This document shows, piece by piece, positions 8,866 through 17,297 of a stretch of DNA of 64,000 nucleotides; position 1 is the stretch's first letter, and each line of letters starts with the position of its first letter. The notes beneath the pieces are model-generated. The model saw nothing but the letters and a program-made list of their open reading frames with translations, was not told the origin of the DNA and made no database searches. The stretch covers positions 1-64,000 of the forward strand of contig JAICXL010000003.1 of the NCBI GenBank assembly GCA_025980475.1, in the 5' to 3' direction. The translations under genes and the position numbers were made by a program. This stretch comes from Nocardioidaceae bacterium. Lineage in GTDB: Bacteria; Actinomycetota; Actinomycetes; Propionibacteriales; Nocardioidaceae.

Positions 8866-9795
8866 TCAGGCGTGGTCGTGCTCGCCCAGGTGCTCGTGGC
8901 CGCGGTGCGACTCGGGCTCGAGCTGGAAGGTGGCGTGGTCGATGCCGAAGTGGCTGGCGACGCAGCCGGCGAGCTCGTCCAGGATCTCACCGACGCCGCG
9001 GGCAGCCAGCGCCCCGTCGGTGACCGTGACGTGCGCCGACAGGGCCGGCATGCCGCTGGTGATCGTCCAGGCGTGCAGGTCGTGGACCCCCACGACGCCG
9101 TCCGCGCCGGCGAGGTGCCGGCGGACTGCGTCGACGTCCAGACCGGCAGGCGCTGCCTCCAGGAGCACGGCGAGCGTCTCGCGGAGCAGCTGCCAGGATC
9201 GCGGCAGGATCAGGGCCGCGATCAGCAGCGAGGCGATCGAGTCGGCGCGCAGGAAGCCGGTGGCCAGGACGACGATCCCGGCGGTGATCGCGCCCGCCGA
9301 GCCGATCGTGTCGCCGAGCACCTCGAGGAACGCGCCCCTCATGTTGAGCGAGGCGTCCTTGCGGGCATTGAGCAGCGCCAGCGACAGGGCGTTGCCGAGC
9401 AGGCCGACGACCGCGAAGGCCAGCAGCTGGCCGGCGTCGACGTGGGTGGGGCGCAGCAGGCGGCTGATCCCGGCATAGGCGAGGTAGCCGCACAGGGCCA
9501 GCAGGACCAGCGCGTTCAGCAGCGCGGCGAGGATCTCCGCGCGGTGGTAGCCGAAGGTGCGCCGAGGGGTCGCCGGGAGCGTGGCGACCAGGCTTGCCGA
9601 CAGAGCCACGACGATGGCCGCGGCGTCGGTCACCAGGTGGCCGGCATCGGCGAGCAGCGCCAGGGAGTGGCTCAGCCACGCACCGACCAGCTCGACCACG
9701 CAGACCGCAGCGGTGACCAGCAGCACCAGCCGCAGCCGGGAGCGGTCCTGGGCGCGGCCGACCGCGTGGCCGTGGTGGCTGTGCCCGGTGCCCAT
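8866..9795 (-). CDS. Cation diffusion facilitator, zinc-type (309 aa)
   Basis: This is a CDF exporter of the CzcD/ZitB type. The N-terminus is His-rich (GHSHHGHA), the C-terminus ends in HRGHEHLGEHDHA, and the metal-site pattern SHSLALLADAGHLVTDA (with HxxxD) falls in the second membrane helix. Six helices are followed by the cytoplasmic dimer domain (GVVGVHDLHAWTITSG). It should export Zn(II), perhaps with Co or Cd, by proton antiport. The ATG at 9795 is preceded by TACGCT at 7 nt and no ribosome site. It is divergent from the 2H phosphoesterase gene. Confidence 0.9.
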   Translation of the reverse strand: MGTGHSHHGHAVGRAQDRSRLRLVLLVTAAVCVVELVGAWLSHSLALLADAGHLVTDAAAIVVALSASLVATLPATPRRTFGYHRAEILAALLNALVLLALCGYLAYAGISRLLRPTHVDAGQLLAFAVVGLLGNALSLALLNARKDASLNMRGAFLEVLGDTIGSAGAITAGIVVLATGFLRADSIASLLIAALILPRSWQLLRETLAVLLEAAPAGLDVDAVRRHLAGADGVVGVHDLHAWTITSGMPALSAHVTVTDGALAARGVGEILDELAGCVASHFGIDHATFQLEPESHRGHEHLGEHDHA

Positions 9796-9802
9796 GGATG
9801 CC

Positions 9803-9808
9803 AGCGTA
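9803..9808 (-). promoter_or_regulatory. -10 hexamer, leaderless CDF gene
   Basis: TACGCT ends 7 nt before the ATG at 9795, so transcription should begin at or next to the start codon. Confidence 0.5.
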
Positions 9809-9832
9809 GGGGCGCGCACGGGACCGACCCAC

Positions 9833-9838
9833 TACCGT
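9833..9838 (+). promoter_or_regulatory. -10 hexamer, leaderless 2H phosphoesterase gene
   Basis: TACCGT ends 7 nt before the GTG at 9846. There is no ribosome site between them. Confidence 0.5.
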
Positions 9839-9845
9839 TCTCGCC

Positions 9846-10406
9846 GTGACCCAGCGTCCGCCCGACCGCGTCCCGGTCCCGCCCGGCACCACCGGCCTGG
9901 TCATCCCGGTGCGCGAGGCCGAGACCGTCGTCCGGTCCCGGGCGATGATCACCGCGCCGGAGCTGCTGCCGGCCGACGACGGCAGCGCGGCGCACATCAC
10001 GTTGCTGGCGCCGTTCATGCCTGCCGACACCATCGATGGTGGGGTCCTCTCGGAGCTGGCCGACTTCTTCGCCGACGTCACCGCGTTCGCCTTCCGGCTG
10101 ACCTCGGTGGCGGAGTTCCCCGGAGGCGCCGCCTATCTGACGCCCGAGCCCCCCGACGTCTTCCGCCGGTTGACCCAGGGCCTCCACCGGCTGTTTCCCG
10201 AGTTCCCGCCCTACGGCGGCGCGTTCGACGACGTGGTGCCGCACCTGACCGTGCCGCTGCCGGACGGGGAGGACGCCTCCTCGCTGCGGACCGCGCTGCG
10301 CCGTCGGCTCCCGGTCGAGTCGCACGCCACCGAGGCCCGGCTGGTGCACGTCACCGACAGGATGCACACGCTGGCCCGGTTCCGGTTCGGCACCGCCGCG
10401 GCGTGA
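9846..10406 (+). CDS. 2H phosphoesterase / 2'-5' RNA ligase family protein (186 aa)
   Basis: Two HxTx-type motifs, HITLLAPF (about 50) and HLTVPL (about 136), form the paired active-site histidines of the 2H superfamily, which act on cyclic phosphodiester bonds in RNA or nucleotides. The length suits a single two-lobed domain. The GTG at 9846 is the first possible start downstream of TACCGT. The substrate cannot be predicted; members range from tRNA-processing ligase-like enzymes to cyclic phosphodiesterases. No functional partner is visible nearby. Confidence 0.75.
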   Translation: MTQRPPDRVPVPPGTTGLVIPVREAETVVRSRAMITAPELLPADDGSAAHITLLAPFMPADTIDGGVLSELADFFADVTAFAFRLTSVAEFPGGAAYLTPEPPDVFRRLTQGLHRLFPEFPPYGGAFDDVVPHLTVPLPDGEDASSLRTALRRRLPVESHATEARLVHVTDRMHTLARFRFGTAAA

Positions 10407-10409
10407 CCC

Positions 10410-11771
10410 TCAACCGGTGCGGTTGGAGCGGATCGCCGATGCGTACCACTCGAAGGAGCTCTTCGGCGTGCGCACCAGCGTGTCGTGGTCGACGTGCACC
10501 AGCCCGAAGCGCTGGGTGAACCCCTCGGCCCACTCGAAGTTGTCGATGAGCGACCAGCAGTAGTAGCCGCGCACGTCGACACCCTCCGCGACCGCCTGGG
10601 CGACCGCACGCAGGTGGCCGTCGAGGTAGTCGATCCGCTGGTGGTCGTCCACCGCGCCCTGCTGGTCCGGTTCGGTGGCGTAGGAGCAGCCGTTCTCGGT
10701 GACGTGGATCGGCGGGATGTCCGGGTAACGCTGCTTCATCTGCACCAGCAGCTCGCGCAGGCCGTCGGGGACGACCGGCCACCCGAAGTCCGTGGTCGGG
10801 TACCCGGGGATCGGGCGCTGCTCGAACGGCAGGTCGGAACCCCGCTCCGCACTCGCGAGCTGCATCGGGTTGTAGTAGTTCAGGCCGTAGAAGTCGAGGG
10901 GCTGGCTGATCGTGGCGAGGTCGTCGAGGAAGTCCTCGCCCGGTGGCACCGGCATCGCCGCGTCGAAGCCCTCGGGGTAGCGGCCCAGCAGCACCGGGTC
11001 GGCGAAGAGCCGGTTCCACAGGCTGTCGAAGAGGTCCGCGGCGACACCGTCCTCCTCGCTGTCGCTGTCCGGCCAGATCGGCGCATGGTTGGTGGCGGTG
11101 CCGACCTCCCTGGCCCCGGCGGCGCGCAGCGCCTGCACGGCCAGTCCGTGGCCGAGCAGCAGGTGGTGGGCCGCGGGCAGCGCGCCGAACAGCAGCACCC
11201 GGCCGGGGGCGTGCGTACCTGTCGCGTAGCCGAGCATGGTGACCACGTTGGGCTCGTTGACCGGACACCACCGGACCACCCGGTCGCCGAGGCGCTCGCC
11301 GACGATCGCGGCGTACTCCGCGAACCGGTGCGCGGTGTCACGGTTGAGCCACCCGCCCCCCTGCCCCGACGACGGAGTCTCGAGGGCCTGGGGCAGGTCC
11401 CAGTGGAAGAGCGTGGCCATGGGCGCGACGCCGGCATCGAGCAGCTCGTCGACCAGGCGGTCGTAGAAGGCCAGGCCCTTCTCGTTGGCTGTGCCGGTGC
11501 CGGTCGGCTGGATCCGCGGCCAGGCGATCGAGAAGCGATAACCGTCGACGCCGAGGCGCTTCATCAACGCGACGTCCTCGGCATGCCGGTGGTAGTGGTC
11601 GCAGGCCACCGCGCCGCTGCTGCCGTCGACGATCCGGCCGGGCTCGGCACAGAAGGTGTCCCAGACGCTCGGTCCGCGGCCGTCCTCGTCCACGGCGCCC
11701 TCGATCTGGTAGGACGCGGTGCTGGTGCCGAAGGTGAAGCCTGCCGGCAGCTGCGGGTAGCGGTCTCCCAT
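10410..11771 (-). CDS. GH1 beta-glucosidase (453 aa)
   Basis: This is a complete family 1 glycoside hydrolase barrel. FGTSTASYQIEGA and VWDTF are at the N-terminus, the acid/base glutamate is in CPVNEPN (E173), the nucleophile is in HVTENGCS (E359), and the aglycone-site WSLIDNFEWAEG is near the end. The family hydrolyses beta-glucosides or beta-galactosides released from cellobiose or plant glycosides. There is no signal peptide, so it is cytoplasmic. No sugar transporter or LacI regulator adjoins it. The stop lies 3 nt from that of the convergent phosphoesterase. Confidence 0.93.
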   Translation of the reverse strand: MGDRYPQLPAGFTFGTSTASYQIEGAVDEDGRGPSVWDTFCAEPGRIVDGSSGAVACDHYHRHAEDVALMKRLGVDGYRFSIAWPRIQPTGTGTANEKGLAFYDRLVDELLDAGVAPMATLFHWDLPQALETPSSGQGGGWLNRDTAHRFAEYAAIVGERLGDRVVRWCPVNEPNVVTMLGYATGTHAPGRVLLFGALPAAHHLLLGHGLAVQALRAAGAREVGTATNHAPIWPDSDSEEDGVAADLFDSLWNRLFADPVLLGRYPEGFDAAMPVPPGEDFLDDLATISQPLDFYGLNYYNPMQLASAERGSDLPFEQRPIPGYPTTDFGWPVVPDGLRELLVQMKQRYPDIPPIHVTENGCSYATEPDQQGAVDDHQRIDYLDGHLRAVAQAVAEGVDVRGYYCWSLIDNFEWAEGFTQRFGLVHVDHDTLVRTPKSSFEWYASAIRSNRTG

Positions 11772-11804
11772 GGAGGCATGCTGCCAGATGCGAGCATGGT
11801 GTCC

Positions 11805-12509
11805 ATGGCGATCGAGGTGCGCCCGCCCGGGGACCGCTTCCTCACCCGCGCCGAGGGCCGGGCCACCTGGCACGCGTTCTCGTTCGGTGCCCACTACGAC
11901 CCGGACAACGTCTCGTTCGGCCCGCTGGTGGCGCTCAACGACGAGCTCCTCCCGAGAGGCACGGGGTACGACGACCATCCCCATCACGACACCGAGGTCG
12001 TGACCTGGGTCCTGTCCGGGGCGCTGCGGCACCGCGACTCACGCGGTCATGACGAGGTGGTCGGCGCCGGCGAGGTGCAGGTGCTGTCGGCCGGCTCGGG
12101 GGTGGTGCACGCCGAGGTCTCGGCAGCCGCGGGCCCGACCCGGTTCGTGCAGTCATGGTTGCGGCCGGACGAGACCGGACTGGCGCCGTCGTACGCCACC
12201 GCACGGGTGCCGCCGACCGCCGCCCTGGTGGTCATCGCCGGCGGCACCGGGCTGCCGATCAACACGCGCGCGGCGACGCTGGCGGTCGCCACGCTGGGCG
12301 CCGGGGACCGGGTGGAGCTGCCGGCCGCACCCCGGCTGCTCGGCTACGTCGCGACCGGCGAGCTGCTCCTCGACGGCCGCTCGCTGGGCGCGGGAGCAGC
12401 GGTGCGGATGGTCGACGAGGGCGCCCGCGAGGCCACCGCGACGACCGCCGGCACCCAGCTGCTGGTGTGGGCGCTGGGACAGGTCAGGGCACCAGCACGC
12501 CCGGGTTGA
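11805..12509 (+). CDS. Pirin family protein (234 aa)
   Basis: This is a bicupin of the pirin family. Metal ligands are visible in DDHPHHDTEVVTWVLSG and in GVVHAE, after the N-terminal GRATWHAFSFG motif. Some bacterial pirins are quercetin dioxygenases and others modulate transcription or metabolic enzymes; which applies here is unknown. ATG codons at 11778, 11796 and 11805 are all in frame; 11805 gives the usual N-terminus but no start has a good ribosome site. The 3' end overlaps the convergent FAD oxidase gene by 26 nt. It is divergent from the beta-glucosidase. Confidence 0.85.
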   Translation: MAIEVRPPGDRFLTRAEGRATWHAFSFGAHYDPDNVSFGPLVALNDELLPRGTGYDDHPHHDTEVVTWVLSGALRHRDSRGHDEVVGAGEVQVLSAGSGVVHAEVSAAAGPTRFVQSWLRPDETGLAPSYATARVPPTAALVVIAGGTGLPINTRAATLAVATLGAGDRVELPAAPRLLGYVATGELLLDGRSLGAGAAVRMVDEGAREATATTAGTQLLVWALGQVRAPARPG

Positions 12510-14043
12510 GCACGCCGGTCGGGTCCAGGCGCTCCTTGACCGCACGCAGGATCTCCACACCGACCGGTCCGATCTCTGCGGTCAGCCAGGGCAGGTGGTC
12601 GCGGCCGACGGCGTGGTGGTGGGTGATCGACCCGCCGCCGGCGACGATCGCATCCGACGCGGCGGCCTTGGCGGCCAGCCACTGGGCGACCGGGTCGTCG
12701 GCCTCCTTCGCGGCGACGGTGAAGTAGAGCGACGCCCCGGTCTCGTAGACGTGCGAGACGTGGCACAGCACCAGGGCACCGTCGAGGCTGTCGGCGAGCG
12801 CTTCCTGGACGCGGACATACAGGCCGGCCAGGTTGCTCCAGAACGTCGTGGTCTCCAGCGTCTCCACCAGCACGCCGGCGTCGAGGAGCGAGTCGCGCAG
12901 GTAGGGCCCGTGGAAGCGGCCGGCGGCCCACGCCCGCCCCGGCTCCTGGCCGAGGTCGGTGCCACCCAGGCGGGCGAGCACGGCGCCGGTCGCCGACCGG
13001 CGCGCATCGACGTTCTCCCGAGTGCCCTCGTGCCCGACCACCATCAGGCAGCCGCCGTCCGCGGATGAGGCACCGACGTCGTCCGGGGAGGCCAGGTTGA
13101 CCATCGTCTCGGTCTCGTCGGACAGCCGCAGTACGGTCGGCAGCAGACCCGATTGGGCCAGCGTGCGCATCGCGATGCACGCCTCGGGGAAGGACGTGAA
13201 CCGCCAGCCGTCGTACACCTCGAGCTCGGGGAGCCGACGCACCCGCACCCGGACCGAGGTGACCACGCCGAAGGCACCCTCGGAGCCGAGCACCAGCTGG
13301 CGCAGGTCGGGTCCGGCCGCGGTGGCCGGCGCCCGACCGAGGTCGAGGGTGCCCTGCGGCGTTGCCACGGTGAGGCCGACGACCATCGCGTCGAACCGGC
13401 CATAGCCGGCAGAGGACTGGCCCGACGAGCGGGTGGCGGCGAATCCGCCGATGGTGGCGAACTCGAAGCTCTGCGGGAAGTGGCCGAGTGTCAGTCCGTG
13501 GGCACCCAGCAGGGCCTCTGCGTGTGGGCCGCGCAGCCCGGCCTCGAGGACCGCGGTCATCGACTCCTCGTCGACCTCGACCAGCCGGTCCAGCCGGGCC
13601 AGGTCGAGGCTGACCACTCCGGCGAAGCCGTCCCGGCGGGCGACCAGGCCGCCGACTACCGATGTGCCGCCGCCGAAGGGCACCACCGCGACGTGCCGGC
13701 GCACCGCCCAGTCGACCACCGCGACCACCTCGTCGTGGCTGCCCGGTCGGACGACCGCGTCGGGGGAGTCGGTGCCGTCGCCGGCGCGCAGCCGCAGGAG
13801 GTCGGGCGTGGACTTGCCCCGGGTCCGGTGCAGCCGCGTGTCGCGGTCTGTCCGGACGTGGTCCGCGCCGACGATGCCGGCCAGCTCGGCCACGAGCGAA
13901 CCGTCCAGCGGTTCGGTCAGCCGGACCTCCGACGGTCGTGCGGTCACCACCTCACGGGTGCCGACGAACGCGTCGACGAGCGCCCGCGCGTCCTCGGGGA
14001 GCGGCTTCGCCTCGGCGGGGTCGCCCCACCGGGCCCAGTGCAT
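12484..14043 (-). CDS. FAD-binding oxidase, alkyldihydroxyacetonephosphate synthase-like (519 aa)
   Basis: This protein has the vanillyl-alcohol-oxidase fold. The FAD pyrophosphate loop PFGGGTSVVGGL and the upstream VRPGSHDEVVAVVDWA match the AGPS subgroup, as does the C-terminal histidine cluster SITHHHAVGRDHLPWL. Eukaryotic AGPS makes the ether bond of ether lipids. Bacterial relatives are often labelled only FAD-linked oxidase, so the ether-lipid role is inference. The adjacent glycerol-3-phosphate dehydrogenase, separated by a TetR regulator, supports a link with glycerol-phosphate lipids. ATG at 14043 was chosen; two in-frame GTG codons at 14052 and 14055 are alternatives. Confidence 0.8.
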   Translation of the reverse strand: MHWARWGDPAEAKPLPEDARALVDAFVGTREVVTARPSEVRLTEPLDGSLVAELAGIVGADHVRTDRDTRLHRTRGKSTPDLLRLRAGDGTDSPDAVVRPGSHDEVVAVVDWAVRRHVAVVPFGGGTSVVGGLVARRDGFAGVVSLDLARLDRLVEVDEESMTAVLEAGLRGPHAEALLGAHGLTLGHFPQSFEFATIGGFAATRSSGQSSAGYGRFDAMVVGLTVATPQGTLDLGRAPATAAGPDLRQLVLGSEGAFGVVTSVRVRVRRLPELEVYDGWRFTSFPEACIAMRTLAQSGLLPTVLRLSDETETMVNLASPDDVGASSADGGCLMVVGHEGTRENVDARRSATGAVLARLGGTDLGQEPGRAWAAGRFHGPYLRDSLLDAGVLVETLETTTFWSNLAGLYVRVQEALADSLDGALVLCHVSHVYETGASLYFTVAAKEADDPVAQWLAAKAAASDAIVAGGGSITHHHAVGRDHLPWLTAEIGPVGVEILRAVKERLDPTGVLNPGVLVP

Positions 14044-14059
14044 CTCGGTCACCACGCGT

Positions 14060-14065
14060 TACAGT
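14060..14065 (+). promoter_or_regulatory. -10 hexamer and inverted repeat at the TetR gene
   Basis: TACAGT ends 7 nt before the ATG at 14073. The same stretch carries TGTGAC at 14065-14070 facing GTCACA at 14086-14091 (15-nt spacer). This is a candidate autoregulatory operator in the divergent region between the oxidase and the regulator. Confidence 0.45.
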
Positions 14066-14072
14066 GTGACAC

Positions 14073-14672
14073 ATGTCGTCTGTGCGTCACATTCGGTCGC
14101 TGCCCGACGAAGCCGTGCTCGACGCGGCCAGGGCGGCGATCCTCGCCGTCGGCTGGAGCCGCACGACGCTCACCGACGTGGCTCGCCGCGCGGGCGTGAG
14201 CAGGATGACTCTCTATCGCCGGTGGCCCGACATGCGGTCCCTGCTCGCCGACCTGATGACCCGGGAGTGGACGGCCGCGGTCGCCCCGGCGCTCGATGCC
14301 CGCACCGCCGACCCGCTGCGCCGGATCGTCGACGGGGTGGTTGCGGCGGTGCAGGCGCTGCGCCGCAACGAGCTGCTGGCCCGGATCACCGACGTGGACC
14401 CCGAGCTGCTGCTGCCCTACCTGCTCGACCGCCGCGGCCGGTCGCAGGACCTCGTCGTCGACCAGCTGACGGAGCAGATCCGCGCCGCGCAGCGGACCGG
14501 CGCGGTCCGCCTCGGGAAGGCCGACCTGATCGCCGGTTCGATCGTGCTCGCTGCGCACGGCTTCACCCTGTCGGCACACACGATGCTCGAGGGTGAGCAG
14601 CCGCCGGGCTCCGACGTGGGTCGCTTCGACGAGGAGCTGGCCACGATGGTGGAGAGGTACCTGCAGCCATGA
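14073..14672 (+). CDS. TetR/AcrR family transcriptional regulator (199 aa)
   Basis: The N-terminal helix-turn-helix is clear: TTLTDVARRAGVSRMTLYRRW with the preceding LDAARAAILAVGW helix. The rest is an all-helical ligand-binding domain. It lies divergent from the AGPS-like oxidase and overlaps the glycerol-3-phosphate dehydrogenase start by 4 nt (ATGA), so it probably controls both. The ligand is unknown; a lipid or acyl-CoA would fit the context. A TACAGT hexamer 7 nt upstream of the ATG suggests a leaderless mRNA. Confidence 0.88.
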   Translation: MSSVRHIRSLPDEAVLDAARAAILAVGWSRTTLTDVARRAGVSRMTLYRRWPDMRSLLADLMTREWTAAVAPALDARTADPLRRIVDGVVAAVQALRRNELLARITDVDPELLLPYLLDRRGRSQDLVVDQLTEQIRAAQRTGAVRLGKADLIAGSIVLAAHGFTLSAHTMLEGEQPPGSDVGRFDEELATMVERYLQP

Positions 14673-16183
14673 GCCCGCGGATCGTGGCCGGCAGCGCCGG
14701 CCTGCCCGAGCAGGTCGACGTGCTGGTCGTCGGCCTCGGGGTGACCGGCGCCGGGGTCGCCCTGGACGCGGCGTCGCGCGGACTCAGCGTGGCCGCCGTG
14801 GAGGCCCACGACGTCGCCTGGGGCACCTCGCGGTTCAGCTCCAAGCTGGTGCACGGCGGGCTGCGCTACCTGGCGAAGATGCAGCTCGGTGTCGCCCACG
14901 AGAGCGCGGTCGAGCGCGGGATCCTGATGGAGCACACCGCACCGCACCTGACCCGGGCGCTGCCGTTCCTGATCCCGCTGACCCCGTCGACCACCCGGCG
15001 GCAGGAGGCGCTGGCGGTGGCCGGCACCCGCACCGGCGACCTGCTGCGCATGGGGGCCCGCACGCCGCGGGAGACGCTGCCGCGGCCGCGCCGCATCGGC
15101 ACCACCGAGACGCTCGCGCTGGCGCCCGCGGTCCGTCGCGAGGGCCTGCGTGGCGGCATCCTCACCTGGGACGGCCAGCTCGAGGACGACGCCCGGCTGG
15201 TGCTCTGCATCGCCCGCACCGCCGCCTCCTTCGGCGCGCAGGTGCACACGCGCACCCGCGTGCTGGACGCCACCCGGACGCAGGCGACCCTGCACGACGA
15301 GCTCACCGGCGAGACCCGCACCATCCGGGCGCGGGCGGTGGTCAACGCCACCGGCGTCTGGGCCGACCGGCTCGCTCCCGGCATCCGCCTCCGGCCGTCC
15401 CGGGGCAGCCACCTGGTCATCCGGCGGTCCAGCCTGCCGCACGTGCGCTGCGGACTGATGGCGCCGGTGCCGGGGCACGGGAACCGCTACGTCTTCACCC
15501 TCCCCCAGTCCGACGACACCTGCTACGTCGGGCTCACCGACGAGCCCGTCCACGAGGTGTCCGAGGTGCCGTCGGTGCCGCAGGCAGACGTCGACTTCCT
15601 GCTCGCGGTGGTCAACGAGGCCCTGGAGGTGCGGCTCACCGAGGCTGATGTCATCGGTGCGTACGCCGGCCTCCGCCCGTTGCTGGCCGCCGACGGGGCG
15701 AGCGCCGACCTGTCCCGTCGCCACGCCGTGCTCGTCTCCGACACCGGACTGGTCACCGTCGTCGGCGGCAAGCTGACCACCTATCGCCGGATGGCCGAGC
15801 ACGCCGTCGACCGCGCCCTGCAGGTCGCCGGGCTGACGGCGGGTCCGTGCCGCACCCGTCGGCTTCCACTGCTCGGCGCAGCCCCGCGCCCCGCGCTCGG
15901 CCGTGTGGAGGCGCCGGAGCGGCTGGTCCGCCGGTTCGGGACCGAGGCGCCGTCCGTCCTGGCCGACGCCAGGGCGGTCACCGGGCTCCCCGACGGCGAG
16001 CTGCTCGCCCCCGCCTCGGCGAGCGCCCCGGTCACGCTGGCGGAGCTGGTCTTCGGGATCACCCACGAGGGGGCAGCCGGCCTCGACGACCTGCTCGACA
16101 GGAGGACCCGTGTCGGGCTGGTCGACGAGGACCGGGAGGCCGTCGTACCCCTTGCCGAGCGCGCGCTGGCCCTTGTGACCTAG
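14669..16183 (+). CDS. glpD: FAD-dependent glycerol-3-phosphate dehydrogenase/oxidase (504 aa)
   Basis: The N-terminal dinucleotide fold VLVVGLGVTGAGVALDAASRG is followed by the family signature SSKLVHGGLRYL. DGQLEDDARLV and VNATGVWAD also match GlpD, and a C-terminal all-helical domain follows. The enzyme oxidises sn-glycerol-3-phosphate to dihydroxyacetone phosphate and passes electrons to quinone or oxygen. The ATGA overlap with the TetR gene shows co-translation. Next to an AGPS-like oxidase, which uses acyl-DHAP in eukaryotes, it could also supply or drain DHAP for lipid synthesis; this is inference. Confidence 0.9.
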   Translation: MSPRIVAGSAGLPEQVDVLVVGLGVTGAGVALDAASRGLSVAAVEAHDVAWGTSRFSSKLVHGGLRYLAKMQLGVAHESAVERGILMEHTAPHLTRALPFLIPLTPSTTRRQEALAVAGTRTGDLLRMGARTPRETLPRPRRIGTTETLALAPAVRREGLRGGILTWDGQLEDDARLVLCIARTAASFGAQVHTRTRVLDATRTQATLHDELTGETRTIRARAVVNATGVWADRLAPGIRLRPSRGSHLVIRRSSLPHVRCGLMAPVPGHGNRYVFTLPQSDDTCYVGLTDEPVHEVSEVPSVPQADVDFLLAVVNEALEVRLTEADVIGAYAGLRPLLAADGASADLSRRHAVLVSDTGLVTVVGGKLTTYRRMAEHAVDRALQVAGLTAGPCRTRRLPLLGAAPRPALGRVEAPERLVRRFGTEAPSVLADARAVTGLPDGELLAPASASAPVTLAELVFGITHEGAAGLDDLLDRRTRVGLVDEDREAVVPLAERALALVT

Positions 16184-16195
16184 TTGCGACCCTAG

Positions 16196-16212
16196 TTGCG
16201 AACTGTTTGCAA
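16196..16212. promoter_or_regulatory. Nur-like nickel-regulator box upstream of the nickel/cobalt permease
   Basis: TTGCGA-ACTGT-TTGCAA matches 11 of 12 defined positions of the tTGCaa-N5-ttGCAA box described for the Streptomyces nickel regulator Nur, a Fur-family protein. A second TTGCGA half-site lies at 16184-16189, within an 11-bp direct repeat CCTAGTTGCGA (16179-16189 and 16191-16201). The site is 18 nt upstream of the -10 hexamer, which suits repression. Confidence 0.65.
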
Positions 16213-16229
16213 CAACCAACCGCTCCTCC

Positions 16230-16235
16230 TAGGCT
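16230..16235 (+). promoter_or_regulatory. -10 hexamer, leaderless nickel/cobalt permease gene
   Basis: TAGGCT ends 6 nt before the GTG at 16242, with no ribosome site. Confidence 0.5.
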
Positions 16236-16241
16236 GGCGCG

Positions 16242-17297
16242 GTGACCCCTGACCAGCGCCGGAGCCTGATCGGCTGCCTGGCCTTCGTCGGTCTCCTGCA
16301 CGTCGTCGGGTGGGGGCTGCTGCTCGGCGTCGTCGCACCGGCGGGCTACCAGGTCGGCGGCCGGCTGCTCGGCGTCGGCCTGGGGCTGACCGCCTACACC
16401 CTCGGCATGCGGCACGCGTTCGACGCCGACCACATCGCCGCGATCGACAACACCACCCGCAAGCTGATGGGCGAGGGCCGCCGTCCGGTGAGCGTGGGCT
16501 TCTGGTTCAGCCTCGGGCACAGCTCGGTGGTGTTCGTGATGGTGATGGGCGTCGCGTTGGGCATCCGGGCGCTGGCCCACGGCGTTACCGACGGCAGCTC
16601 ACGGCTCCAGCAGCTGACGGGGGTGTGGGGCACCTCGGTCAGCGGGGTCTTCCTGGTCCTGATCGGGCTGGTCAACCTGGTGGCGCTGGTCGGGATCGTC
16701 CGGGTCTTCCGCGACATGAGGCACGGCCACTACGACGAGGCCGAGCTCGAGCACCAGCTGGACAGCCGCGGCTTCCTCAACCGCATCCTGGGCAGGGTGA
16801 CGAGGGCGGTCAACCGGCCGTGGCACATGTACCCCACGGGCTTCCTCTTCGGCCTCGGCTTCGACACCGTCACCGAGGTCGGCCTGCTGGTCATCGCCGG
16901 TGGCGCGGTCGCGGCCAGCCTGCCGTGGTACGCCGTGGTCGTGCTGCCGGTGCTCTTCGCGGCCGGGATGTCGCTGCTCGACACCATCGACGGGGCGTTC
17001 ATGAACGTCGCCTACGGCTGGGCGTTCTCGCGGCCGGTGCGCAAGATCTACTACAACATCACCGTCACTGCCCTGTCGGTCGCGGTGGCGATGATCATCG
17101 GCGTGGTCGAGCTGGTCGGCCTCCTCGCCGACCAGGCCGGCATCCACCACGGACCGCTCGCCTGGGTCGGCGGCCTGGACCTGGAGTACGTCGGCTACGG
17201 GATCGTGCTGCTGTTCGTGGCCACCTGGGTGTTCTCGGTGGCGGTGTGGAAGGTGGCCCGCATCGAGGAGCGCTGGTCGGCGAACCTGCGGTCCTAG
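16242..17297 (+). CDS. NiCoT family nickel/cobalt permease (351 aa)
   Basis: All NiCoT signatures are present. HAFDADHIAAID (about 58-69) in helix 2 contains the metal-selecting His/Asp residues, and SLGHSSVVF, FGLGFDTVTEVGLL (about 204) and GMSLLDTIDG (about 245) follow. These permeases import Ni(II) and/or Co(II) for urease, hydrogenase, nickel superoxide dismutase or cobalamin. Start is GTG at 16242, directly behind a TAGGCT hexamer. The Nur-like box upstream predicts repression by nickel, which favours Ni over Co. No nickel enzyme genes lie nearby, so it acts as a stand-alone uptake gene. Its 3' end overlaps the convergent MFS gene by 4 nt. Confidence 0.93.
   Translation: MTPDQRRSLIGCLAFVGLLHVVGWGLLLGVVAPAGYQVGGRLLGVGLGLTAYTLGMRHAFDADHIAAIDNTTRKLMGEGRRPVSVGFWFSLGHSSVVFVMVMGVALGIRALAHGVTDGSSRLQQLTGVWGTSVSGVFLVLIGLVNLVALVGIVRVFRDMRHGHYDEAELEHQLDSRGFLNRILGRVTRAVNRPWHMYPTGFLFGLGFDTVTEVGLLVIAGGAVAASLPWYAVVVLPVLFAAGMSLLDTIDGAFMNVAYGWAFSRPVRKIYYNITVTALSVAVAMIIGVVELVGLLADQAGIHHGPLAWVGGLDLEYVGYGIVLLFVATWVFSVAVWKVARIEERWSANLRS

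Noticed and set aside
10485..11804. Long plus-strand frame upstream of pirin
   Set aside because: The part before about 11778 is antisense to the beta-glucosidase; only the 3' part is the pirin gene.
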